From Nocardia takedensis NBRC 100417 (GTDB lineage Bacteria > Actinomycetota > Actinomycetes > Mycobacteriales > Mycobacteriaceae), in contig NZ_BAGG01000002.1 in the NCBI RefSeq assembly GCF_000308695.1, positions 1-64,000 on the forward strand: a stretch of DNA of 64,000 nt. Direction: 5' to 3'. The notes under the pieces were generated by a model. That model saw nothing but the letters and a program-made list of their open reading frames with translations. It did no database searches and was not told the DNA's origin. How positions within the stretch are numbered: the stretch's first letter is position 1; each line of letters opens with the position of its first letter. The translations under genes were made by a program, and so were the position numbers. Below are positions 48,346 to 56,416 of the stretch, one piece after another.

Positions 48346-49713
48346 TTGACGGCCCTGCTGCGGGGTCGTAACCACGACGTTCGTGGTCTCACCGTGCGTG
48401 CCGTCCTGTTCCGGGGCGCACGCGATCTCATCCCGCTGTACGCGCTGTACGCGCTGCTGTTCGCCGATCACGGGCTGAACACCGCGCAGATCTCCGCGCT
48501 GTTGGCGATGTGGTCGATCACGGCTTTCCTGCTGGAGGTGCCCTCCGGCGCGTGGGCCGACACGGTCTCGCGCCGGGGCATGCTGATCCTGAGCGCGCTG
48601 CTCCTGTGCGCGGGTTTCACGGTGTGGACGCTGTTCCCGTCCTTCCTGGGCTTCGCCGTGGGGTTCGTGGTCTGGGGTGTCGCGGGCGCGCTGGAATCGG
48701 GCACCTTCGAAGCGCTGGTCTACGACGAGTTGACGGCGGCGGGCGCGGCCTCGGCCTATCCGGAGGTCATGGGGTACGCCAGGGCCGCGCAGGAGACGGC
48801 GGTGGTGGTCGCGATCCTGGCGGCCACGCCGCTCTACGCCTGGGGCGGCTATCCGCTGGTCGGCTGGGCGAGCGTGGGCGTGGCCGGTGTGCACTTCCTG
48901 ATCGCGCTGACCATGCCGAGCGCGCCGAAGGCCGTCTCGGCGGCCGAGGTCGACGAACTCGACGACGATCTGCCGACCCCGCGCCCGAACACGCCCGGTT
49001 CGGCGACGGCTCCGGCGGGCGCGCCGCCGCTGTTCGCCCGCTACTGGTCGATGCTGCGGGCCGGGCTCGCCGAATCGCTGCGGGTGCGCCGGGTCCGCAA
49101 CGGCGTGCTGTTGGTGGCGCTGATCTACGGCGTGACGGCCTACGACGAATACTTCGCGCTGCTCGCGCAGGACGCCGGGGTCCCGACCGCGCTCGTGCCG
49201 CTGCTGGTCGGCATCACGGTGCTCGGGTCGATGGCGGGCTCGCTGCTCGCCGGTCGCACGGTCGCCATGTCGGGTGCGGTGATGGGCGCGGCGCTGGCGG
49301 TGGGCGGTGTGCTGTTCATCGCGGGAGCGTGGGCGGCCGGACTGGCCGCGCGCCGACCCGACCTGGTGTACCCGCTGTCGGTCGCGGGGTTCACCGCGAT
49401 CGGCCTCTCCTACGGCATCGTCTTCAACACCGAGGTCGTCGCGGAGACGCGATTGCAGGACGCCATCGAAGGTCCGGCGCGCGCCACGGTGACCTCGGTG
49501 TCCGGCCTGCTCTCGGAGGTGGTGGCGCTGGCGGTCTTCGGCTTCGTCGCGGTGTCGACACGCTGGCTGTCGCTGTCGACCACGGTCGCCCTGCTGGGCG
49601 TGGTGATGCTCGTCATCGCCGCGACGGCCCCGCTCTGGCTTCCGCCGCGCGCGGCCCCCGACAGCGAGGATCGACCGGTCGGACCGTCGCGCCCCGGCCC
49701 GGACGGTGGGTGA
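48346..49713 (+). CDS. MFS transporter
   Basis: The 455-residue protein has about 12 membrane helices in two halves with a charged, Pro-rich central loop (VDELDDDLPTPRPNTPGSATAP). MFS motif A-like GAWADTVSRRGML follows helix 2. The start is uncertain: TTG 48346 gives MTALLRGRNHD, while GTG 48394 would begin just before the first helix. Substrate is unknown, perhaps a drug or metabolite. The DMT gene begins 35 bases after its stop and has its own -10, so it need not be cotranscribed. Confidence 0.85.
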   Translation: MTALLRGRNHDVRGLTVRAVLFRGARDLIPLYALYALLFADHGLNTAQISALLAMWSITAFLLEVPSGAWADTVSRRGMLILSALLLCAGFTVWTLFPSFLGFAVGFVVWGVAGALESGTFEALVYDELTAAGAASAYPEVMGYARAAQETAVVVAILAATPLYAWGGYPLVGWASVGVAGVHFLIALTMPSAPKAVSAAEVDELDDDLPTPRPNTPGSATAPAGAPPLFARYWSMLRAGLAESLRVRRVRNGVLLVALIYGVTAYDEYFALLAQDAGVPTALVPLLVGITVLGSMAGSLLAGRTVAMSGAVMGAALAVGGVLFIAGAWAAGLAARRPDLVYPLSVAGFTAIGLSYGIVFNTEVVAETRLQDAIEGPARATVTSVSGLLSEVVALAVFGFVAVSTRWLSLSTTVALLGVVMLVIAATAPLWLPPRAAPDSEDRPVGPSRPGPDGG

Positions 49714-49748
49714 TCCGGTCGTCGCTCGTGCGGCGGTAGCGTGCGGGA

Positions 49749-50714
49749 GTGGATGTGCGCAGGGCCTGGGGAATGGTGTGCGGGTTGGGCATCGGCGCGG
49801 GTGTGGCGGTCCAGGGGCGGATCAACGGTGCGCTCGGGGTGCGGTTGCAGGACGGGATCGCCGCCGCCACGATCAGTTTCGGCGTCGGATTCGTGCTGCT
49901 CTGCGTCGCGTTCGCGGTCAGCGGACGAATGCGGGACGGGATGGTGCGGGTCCGGGCGGCGGTCGCCGGGCGGACCTTGCGGCCGTGGCAGTTGCTCGGC
50001 GGACTGTGCGGTGCGCTGTTCGTCGCCTGCCAAGGGCTGACGGTAGCCGCGATCGGGGTCACCGCGTTCACCGTGGCGGCGGTGGCGGGTCAATTGTTGA
50101 GCGGTCTCGCGGTGGATCGACTCGGCGTGGGTCCGAGCGGACGTACGCCGATCACCGTGCCGCGCGCGGTCGGCGCGCTGGTGGCGATCGGCGCGGTGCT
50201 GATCGCCGGACTCGGGCACGGGCGGGTCGGCGGTTCCTCGGCGTTGCCCGAGGCGCTGGGTTCCGTGCCGACGTGGCTGCTGCTGACGTTGCCCGCGCTG
50301 GCCGGTGTCGGACTGTCCTGGCAGCAGGCGGTCAACGGCCGGGTCGGTGCGGTGGGTGGGCCGTTCGCGGCGGCGCTGGTGAATTTCGGTGTGGGCGTGG
50401 CCGTTCTGCTCGTCCTCGAGTCGATAGTGTGGGCGGTGTCCGGGCCGCGCCCCGCGCCGCCGACCGCGCCGTGGCTGTACCTGGGTGGTGTCATCGGTGT
50501 CGCGTTCATCGCGTTGGCGGCGTTGGCCGTCCGCTGGATCGGTGTCCTGCTGCTGGCCTTGACCTCGGTGGCCGGTCAACTCGGCGCCGCGCTGGTGTTG
50601 GATCTGCTCACCCCGACCGACGCGCGGGTTTCGGCGACGACGGTGCTCGGCTGCGCGTTGACGGTGACGGCCGTCCTGATCGCCGGTTTCCGGCGCGCCG
50701 ATCGACCCGACTGA
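49749..50714 (+). CDS. DMT-superfamily transporter (YdcZ/DUF606 type, duplicated)
   Basis: The 321-residue protein has about ten membrane helices in two similar halves; each opens with a Gly-rich helix followed by Gln and Asn in the turn (AVQGRINGALG near 22, SWQQAVNGRVGAVGG near 195), the mark of the DUF606/YdcZ group. Substrate is unknown. GTG 49749 follows TAGCGT (49737-49742) by six bases, so it is probably leaderless. Confidence 0.85.
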   Translation: MDVRRAWGMVCGLGIGAGVAVQGRINGALGVRLQDGIAAATISFGVGFVLLCVAFAVSGRMRDGMVRVRAAVAGRTLRPWQLLGGLCGALFVACQGLTVAAIGVTAFTVAAVAGQLLSGLAVDRLGVGPSGRTPITVPRAVGALVAIGAVLIAGLGHGRVGGSSALPEALGSVPTWLLLTLPALAGVGLSWQQAVNGRVGAVGGPFAAALVNFGVGVAVLLVLESIVWAVSGPRPAPPTAPWLYLGGVIGVAFIALAALAVRWIGVLLLALTSVAGQLGAALVLDLLTPTDARVSATTVLGCALTVTAVLIAGFRRADRPD

Positions 50715-50805
50715 GCGACACGGACCGGTCGGTTGCCCCGCGATCGCCGAAGCCGTTCTCCGTAATCGTGATTCACCGGCCGCGCGTGTGTGCGATGGTG
50801 CCGGA

Positions 50806-51837
50806 ATGCTGATCGAATACGGGGTGTGGGTGACACGGCTTGTGCTCGGTGTGGTTTTCGGGCTCTCGGCGTGGGGAAAGTTCGTCGACGGCGCGGCGAC
50901 GCGCACGGCGGTCGCCGATTTCGGCGTGCCGTTGCGCTGGGCCCCCGCGGTGGCGGTGGCGCTGCCGATACTGGAAGCGACGGTCGCGGGGGGATTGCTG
51001 ATCCCGTGGGCGGCGGTCGTCGCGGCCCCGCTCGCGGTCGCGGTGCTCGCGGTCTTCACGGCGGCGATCCTGCGTCTGCTGGCGCGTGGGGAACGGCCCG
51101 CCTGTTCGTGTTTCGGCGCGTCGAGCGCCGCGCCGATCGGTCCGGTGACGGTGGTCCGCAACGTCGCGCTGCTCGCGTTGGCCGTCCTCGCACTGGTCGG
51201 CACGATCGCGCGGCCCGAAGTACCGGTGGGTCTACCCGCGCGTGACGCGCTCGCCCTGCTCGCCGCCGCGCTGCTGACCACCGCGCTGCTGCGTACGGCC
51301 GCGGTGGTGGCGGCGCTGCGCAGGCGACTGGACGAGCAGGCGCTGTCCACGCTCGGAGCCGAGGGACTTCCGGTGGGCGCGGTGGCTCCTGAGTTCGAGG
51401 TGTTCGACGCCGCGGGCGACGGCACGACCCTGGACGCCCTCCTGGCGCGCGGCGGTCACGTGCTGCTGGTGTTCGTGCATCCGGGGTGTGAGATGTGCGC
51501 GGCGCTGGCTCGCGAACTGCCGAGGTGGCGGCGGCGCGTGGGCGACCGACTGACCATCGTCGTACTCGGCAACGGCGACGCGGCCGAGCAGGCCGAATGG
51601 GGTGCGGCGCAGGGCTTGGGGGAGATCCCGTCGCTGGTCCAGCGGGGGAACGAGGCGGCGCTGCGGTTCCGGGTGCGCGGAACGCCGTCGGGAGTGCTGA
51701 TCGATCCGGCCGGAAGAATCGCCGCGCCCGTCGCACGCGGTGCGATCGCGGTGCGCGAGTTGATCTCTACGGTCGAAGCGGTCCGCCGTTCGCGAACCGA
51801 CCGCGCGGACCGTACCCGCGTCGCGAGCGTCAGTTGA
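50806..51837 (+). CDS. MauE/DoxX-type membrane protein fused to a thioredoxin-like domain
   Basis: The 343-residue protein has a MauE-like membrane part (about 1-165, four or five helices) containing the diagnostic CSCFG (about 101-105). A linker and a TlpA/AhpC-like domain (about 185-325) follow with VFVHPGCEMCAAL, where C-x2-C (CEMC) is the redox pair. MauE proteins pass electrons to or from exported disulfides, and the fusion joins both parts in one chain. ATG 50806 starts MLIEYGVWVTRL just before the first helix. Confidence 0.88.
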   Translation: MLIEYGVWVTRLVLGVVFGLSAWGKFVDGAATRTAVADFGVPLRWAPAVAVALPILEATVAGGLLIPWAAVVAAPLAVAVLAVFTAAILRLLARGERPACSCFGASSAAPIGPVTVVRNVALLALAVLALVGTIARPEVPVGLPARDALALLAAALLTTALLRTAAVVAALRRRLDEQALSTLGAEGLPVGAVAPEFEVFDAAGDGTTLDALLARGGHVLLVFVHPGCEMCAALARELPRWRRRVGDRLTIVVLGNGDAAEQAEWGAAQGLGEIPSLVQRGNEAALRFRVRGTPSGVLIDPAGRIAAPVARGAIAVRELISTVEAVRRSRTDRADRTRVASVS

Positions 51838-52017
51838 CTCGCGTTCTCCCTTCCCGATAATTCCGTACGAAACCGAATACAAGTTTCAAATACTCTGCCG
51901 GGCACGGATTCTCGAGGCGAAAGCATCACTCGATTCCTCGGGACGGCCCTATGATCGACAACGCATCGATGCTGCTCTGCGTGCGGGACCTATCGAATCC
52001 ATCGAACAGGGAGAGTC

Positions 52018-52356
52018 ATGGCGGACTTCGCATTCACCGATTACTCGGGCAAGGAATTCATCATCCGGCTCAACAACGAGCAGCGTATCTCCGAGGCGCG
52101 CCGCATCCTCTCCGGCGAGGAAGCCATGTCCATCCACGTGATGGGCCGCATCCGCAAGAGCCGGGCGGACTACAACCCGGGCTGGAACTTCCACCTCGAC
52201 CCCGACACCATCAGCTTCTTCACGATGGCGATCGAGGTGTGCGATTCCAGCATCACCTATCTCGACGACCACCTCGACGAGGCGTGCGGCGCGTTCCTGC
52301 CCGGCTGTTTCTGGTGCCCCTGGTCCTCCAAGCTGACCAGGGAGATCGCGGCCTGA
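52018..52356 (+). CDS. BP74-like domain protein
   Basis: The 112-residue protein (MADFAFTDYSGKEFIIRLNNEQRISEARRILSGEE) matches the BP74 N-terminal domain, first described in a Dictyostelium calmodulin-binding protein. The conserved HVMGRIRKSRADYNPGWNFHLDPDTISFF block is intact. Four Cys occur, one near 79 and the others clustered in ACGAFLPGCFWCPW near the C-terminus. Bacterial function is unknown. ATG 52018 has GGGAGAG five bases upstream. It converges on the MBL-Rieske gene with a 54-bp gap. Confidence 0.78.
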   Translation: MADFAFTDYSGKEFIIRLNNEQRISEARRILSGEEAMSIHVMGRIRKSRADYNPGWNFHLDPDTISFFTMAIEVCDSSITYLDDHLDEACGAFLPGCFWCPWSSKLTREIAA

Positions 52357-52410
52357 CCCGCTGAACCCGCTCTCCGGTCGGTGCGCGCGGCCCGACCGGA
52401 CAGCGCGGAA

Positions 52411-53946
52411 TCACAGTCGGCGGGAGCGCAGTTCGTGGCCCTTGGAGGTCTTGCAGCGACCCGATTCCAGATCCCACTGCCAGCCGTGCAGATTACAGGT
52501 CAAGGTCTCGCCCTCGACCACACCGAATTTCGACAGATCGGCCTTCAAATGCGGGCAGCGGCGCTGGATCTCCCAGCCCGCCAATTCGGTGGAAGCCGAA
52601 TCGTCGTGCGCCTCGGAGAACCAGCCGTCCGCGTAGGCGATGCGCTCGTCGGTGAGGCATTTGAAGAAGGTGTAGAGGAATTCGTTGTAGCCGCCGATCC
52701 GCCACGCCTGGAAACGGGTGGACAGGAAGATCGTGTTCACCCAGTCCGGTTCGCGGTCGCGCAGGACGGTGTGCACGAGTTCCGGCGCGATCCGGAATCC
52801 GTAGCGGTAGCGGCCCTCGCCCTCGACGGGTTCGCGCACGACGCGCTGCGGGAAGTCCAGCACCACCGTCCGCTCGCCCATCACCAGGCCCACCGGGTAG
52901 CCGATGCCGTCGCAGATCAGGTCCGACTGCTTCATGATCGGCTCGAACAGTTCGCGCAGCGGTTCGAGCAGCGAACCCTCCGGCCCCGCCCACGTGGCCT
53001 TCTCCGCCGCGAGCACGGGCGCGAACCGCTCGGCCATCCGCGCGATGTAGGCGGCCTTGTCGTCGTAGATCACACCCGGGTCGAACGGGTGGGTCAGCGC
53101 CAGTTCCGCACCGCGCACGTCGGCGACCGAACCGGGGATCATCAGGACCCCGCCCGCGTTGCCGTGGATGCGCATCTGCTCCAGGAACACCATCTGATCC
53201 GGGAAGATGTTGCCTTCGTCACCGTGATCGTCGTTCAGGTCGCGCAATTCGTCGTCCAGGAAGACCGGCGGGCCCGCGGAGGGCACCACCCAGGTCGCGC
53301 CGACCTGCTCGATGTAGCTGCGCGCCCGGTCCATGCCGCGCTGACGCTTCTGCTTGCCGAAGTTGGTCTTGGTGCGCGCCGGGATGTCGTAGACCATCGG
53401 ATACCAGATGGCCCCGGAGTACTGGAGCAGGTGCACGTCGATGTGGCCGAACGCCTCGTGGATCACGTCCATGTCGACCGGACGGGCGTCGTTCATGTTG
53501 AAACAGGTGGTCTCGCCGTCGGAGACGAGCAGACCGGAGTCGCCGATCGGTCCGTCGGCGGGCGCGCGCAACGCGACGATCATGATGTCGACGTCGCCGC
53601 CCGGGCCGGTGACCGTGTGCTTGACCGAGTCCTCGGTCTCGAAGAACCGGTGGAAGCCCAGCTTCTCGAGTTCGCGGCGCAGGTCCGGCACCGGGTAGTC
53701 CGGGAGCAGCACCAGCGCGTCCTTGTTGACGTGCTCGGCGAGGTGCTTCGCGTCGAAGTGGTCGCGGTGCAGATGCGAGACGTAGAGGAAGTCGCAGTCG
53801 CCGAGTTCGTCCCAGTCCAGTTCGGTGTTGTCCGGGAACGGGACCCACGAGGCGAAGTACGCGGGGTTGACCCAGGGATCGCAAAGGATCGACCCGGCCG
53901 CGGTGCGGATGTGGAATCCGGCGTGTCCGACGCTGGTGATCTGCAC
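52411..53946 (-). CDS. MBL-fold hydrolase fused to a C-terminal Rieske domain (Rv3818-like)
   Basis: The 511-residue protein has an UlaG-type metallo-beta-lactamase domain (about 1-290) with SHLHRDHFD (metal His/Asp, about 57-65) and VGHAGFHI at the N-terminus. The C-terminal Rieske domain (about 415-511) reads RRCPHLKADLSKFG and CNLHGWQWDLESGRC, giving C-x-H and C-x2-H cluster ligands. CMP-Neu5Ac hydroxylase shows the same pairing. Oxygenase or lactonase-type chemistry is plausible but the substrate is unknown. The start ATG 53946 gives MQITSVGHAGFH. Confidence 0.9.
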   Translation of the reverse strand: MQITSVGHAGFHIRTAAGSILCDPWVNPAYFASWVPFPDNTELDWDELGDCDFLYVSHLHRDHFDAKHLAEHVNKDALVLLPDYPVPDLRRELEKLGFHRFFETEDSVKHTVTGPGGDVDIMIVALRAPADGPIGDSGLLVSDGETTCFNMNDARPVDMDVIHEAFGHIDVHLLQYSGAIWYPMVYDIPARTKTNFGKQKRQRGMDRARSYIEQVGATWVVPSAGPPVFLDDELRDLNDDHGDEGNIFPDQMVFLEQMRIHGNAGGVLMIPGSVADVRGAELALTHPFDPGVIYDDKAAYIARMAERFAPVLAAEKATWAGPEGSLLEPLRELFEPIMKQSDLICDGIGYPVGLVMGERTVVLDFPQRVVREPVEGEGRYRYGFRIAPELVHTVLRDREPDWVNTIFLSTRFQAWRIGGYNEFLYTFFKCLTDERIAYADGWFSEAHDDSASTELAGWEIQRRCPHLKADLSKFGVVEGETLTCNLHGWQWDLESGRCKTSKGHELRSRRL

Positions 53947-54014
53947 GAGCTGTTTCCTCCTGACCGATGCCAGCCATCAAGGGTAGTTCCCCGGGTGAAA
54001 GCGCAGGTTGGCGG

Positions 54015-54926
54015 CTACGGCGTGATGTCGCCGATGCAGTAGCCCCGTGGACTCTCCGCCAAGGTGAAGGTACGGGTCTTCGTCGTCCCCGTCGAATCGG
54101 TCACCGGCGCGGCGACCGTCAGGTATTCGGCGCTGATCCGGCTCGAGCTGATCTCCTGACCGTCGAATTCGGTGACGCCCTTCAGCGCGTCGGCCGCGGC
54201 GGCCAACGGCGGCCGGGTCGGCGTGCCGGTGCCGCGCGGGTCCCATTCGGTCTCGCCGACCGCGCAGACCAACGGGTAGTCGGCTTCGGCGTCGGCCGGG
54301 TCGAGTGGTTCGCCGACCACCCGGGCCAGGTAGCGGCGCACGGTGTGGCGCGCGTCGGCGTCGTTGTAGCCGACCTGCGTACCCGCCGGGAAGACCCGCG
54401 GGCAGGCGTAACCGGTGTCGATGAGCGAGCGTTCCACGGTGACGGTGGTCGCCCGCGTCTTCCAGGTGACGGTGGTCTCACTCGCCGTGCCGGGTTGGGC
54501 CAGCGCCGCCAGGATCGCCGCTTCGCCCTGGTACATCTCGCTCACGTTGCCCGGGGCCATCGACCAGCACTTGGCCTGGAGGTCGTCGGGGTCGGCCGTG
54601 CGCAGGTCCGCGGCCCAGCGCCGGACCGCGGTCGCCGCCTCCGGCAGGCCGGCGACTTCGCCGACCGGCGGGGCGTCGGCGGCGGGCGGCGGCAGCACCG
54701 GGGTGGTCGAGGTCGGCGCGGGCGGCGCGGTGGTGGTGCTGGTGGTCGCTTGGGCGCGCGCGGGCGCGGGGTCGTCGCCGGGGATGCCCGAGACCGAATC
54801 GCAGGCGCCGAGCAGCAGCGCGCTCGCGAGGACGCCGCCGACGATCGCGCCGCGCGCTCGGGAGCCGCGGGGGCCACCACGCGCATGACGGTCGAGCTCA
54901 CGCGAGGGTGTTCGGGCGCGTTGCAC
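54015..54926 (-). CDS. Putative lipoprotein
   Basis: The 303-residue protein has a basic N-terminus, a hydrophobic segment and a lipobox LLLGAC near residue 38, so it is probably lipidated at Cys and held on the outer face of the membrane. A Thr/Pro/Ala linker (TTSTTTAPPAPTSTTPVLPPP) follows, then a soluble domain. GTG 54926 has GAGGA about nine bases upstream; the start could be later. The mature domain is not recognised. It is divergent from plsC with a 108-bp gap. Confidence 0.75.
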   Translation of the reverse strand: MQRARTPSRELDRHARGGPRGSRARGAIVGGVLASALLLGACDSVSGIPGDDPAPARAQATTSTTTAPPAPTSTTPVLPPPAADAPPVGEVAGLPEAATAVRRWAADLRTADPDDLQAKCWSMAPGNVSEMYQGEAAILAALAQPGTASETTVTWKTRATTVTVERSLIDTGYACPRVFPAGTQVGYNDADARHTVRRYLARVVGEPLDPADAEADYPLVCAVGETEWDPRGTGTPTRPPLAAAADALKGVTEFDGQEISSSRISAEYLTVAAPVTDSTGTTKTRTFTLAESPRGYCIGDITP

Positions 54927-55034
54927 TTCGGCGATCCTCTTTCGTCCGGGAATTGGCCGTTTCGGAGTATCCGTCTCCGGTGGGTGGCCACACCACTCCC
55001 GGAGGATTCCGTCTGCGACTACGCTAGCGGAATT

Positions 55035-55826
55035 GTGGAACCCGTCTACCGGACGATCATCGGCCTTGCCCGAACCGTCTTCTTCGTCGAAGGTCTGAAA
55101 TTCACCGTCAAGGGGGATGAGCACATCCCCGCCTCCGGTGGTGCGGTTCTCGCCGTCAATCACACCGGATACATGGACTTCACCTATGCCGGTCTGCCGG
55201 TGCGCACCCCCAAGCGCTACATCCGGTTCATGGCCAAGAAAGAGGTGTTCGACAGCGGCGTCTCGGGGCCGATCATGCGCGCGCTCAAGCACATTCCGGT
55301 CGACCGGGGCGCGGGCGCGGATTCCTACAAGGCCGCCGTGGACTATCTGCGCCGCGGCGAACTGGTCGGGGTGTACCCCGAGGCCACGATCAGCCGCAGC
55401 TTCGAGATCAAGGAATTCAAATCCGGTGCGGCGCGCATGGCCATCGAGGCCGGGGTGCCGATCATCCCGATCGTCATCTGGGGCGCGCAGCGGGTGTGGA
55501 CCAAGGGCTTCCCGAAGCGCCTCGGCCGCACCAACACTCCGATCTCGATCGCCGTCGGGGCACCGATCCAGCCCTACGAGCCCGCCGCCGACCTCACGGC
55601 CGAACTCCGGTCGACGATGCAGGCCATGCTGCTCGATCTCCAGCGCGACTACGTCCACGAACCCGGCGCCTACTGGGTGCCCGCCCGCCTCGGCGGCAGC
55701 GCGCCCACCCTGGCGGAGGCCGACGCCCTCGACGCCGCCGAGATCGCCGAACGCGCCGCCGCCAGGGCCCGCAGAACCGAGGAGCGGGCCGGCGAGAACT
55801 CCACGCGGGAGCGTCCGGACGTGTGA
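55035..55826 (+). CDS. 1-acyl-glycerol-3-phosphate acyltransferase family (PlsC)
   Basis: The 263-residue acyltransferase has NHTGYMDF (the H-x4-D catalytic box, about 49-54) and the second box VGVYPEATIS in place of PEG[ST], with LKHIPVDRG as block III. It adds an acyl chain to lysophosphatidic acid or a similar acceptor. The position matches Rv3816c in M. tuberculosis. GTG 55035 follows TACGCT (55020-55025) by nine bases. The C-terminal 30 residues are Ala/Arg/Glu-rich and helical. Substrate specificity is not predictable. Confidence 0.9.
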   Translation: MEPVYRTIIGLARTVFFVEGLKFTVKGDEHIPASGGAVLAVNHTGYMDFTYAGLPVRTPKRYIRFMAKKEVFDSGVSGPIMRALKHIPVDRGAGADSYKAAVDYLRRGELVGVYPEATISRSFEIKEFKSGAARMAIEAGVPIIPIVIWGAQRVWTKGFPKRLGRTNTPISIAVGAPIQPYEPAADLTAELRSTMQAMLLDLQRDYVHEPGAYWVPARLGGSAPTLAEADALDAAEIAERAAARARRTEERAGENSTRERPDV

Positions 55827-55926
55827 CCGCACGACCAGCCGATTTCCGTTTTTCCGCGATGTTCGATTACAGTTCACCCTCGCACGAGGGGGCTGGTCCG
55901 GACATCCGGAAGCGGTCGGCGTGCAC

Positions 55927-55999
55927 GCGGATGTAGCGCAGCTGGTAGCGCATCACCTTGCCAAGGTGAGGGTCGCGAGTTCGAATCTCGTCATCCGCT
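55927..55999 (+). tRNA. tRNA-Gly (anticodon GCC)
   Basis: The acceptor GCGGATG (55927-55933) pairs exactly with CATCCGC (55992-55998), with discriminator T at 55999. The anticodon stem encloses loop TTGCCAA with GCC at its centre, and GTTCGAATC forms the T loop. CCA is not encoded. No neighbouring tRNA is seen. Confidence 0.97.
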
Positions 56000-56202
56000 C
56001 TTCTTCTCAGCGCCGCTTGTCGGCCGCCCGCCGACGGCACAGTTCGGCGCGAAACGCGCACGACGCGCCCCACGCTTCCGGTTACCGGACTACTCTGCGC
56101 AACCGGACCGGATCCGAGGGTTCAGCAGCCGGGTGTCCGGGTACATCGTCAGCGAACCGGTCTCGAATCAGCGCCGTTTCTCGAGACACAGAAGGAGATC
56201 CC

Positions 56203-56382
56203 GTGACCAAGGTCGACGCGATGCGGTTATCGAATGTGTTGGGCATCGATCTCGCGCATGCCGTCCTACGGCTGCGCAACGAACGCCGTCCGGGGGAATC
56301 CGAACACGACACCTGCCTGCGCATCCTCGCCGCCGAGGGTCCCGGGGCGACGACGACCGAATTCCGCCGCGCCGCGCGCTGA
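56203..56382 (+). CDS. Small conserved-looking protein, 59 residues
   Basis: GTG 56203 is preceded by AAGGAG at ideal spacing and encodes MTKVDAMRLSNVLGIDLAHAV and beyond (59 residues). It is charged and soluble, with a likely helix-turn-helix-like start and an Arg/Ala-rich end. No family is recognised. It sits alone between tRNA-Gly and the copper ATPase, with which it converges (34-bp gap). Confidence 0.72.
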   Translation: MTKVDAMRLSNVLGIDLAHAVLRLRNERRPGESEHDTCLRILAAEGPGATTTEFRRAAR

Positions 56383-56416
56383 GACCCGGGGCCGCAAGTC
56401 CGACCCCGGGACGCGC

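Noticed and set aside
54015..55877. Single 620-codon frame joining the lipoprotein to sequence beyond plsC
   Set aside because: The upper half is antisense to plsC and low-complexity; the lipobox and ribosome site place the real start near 54926.
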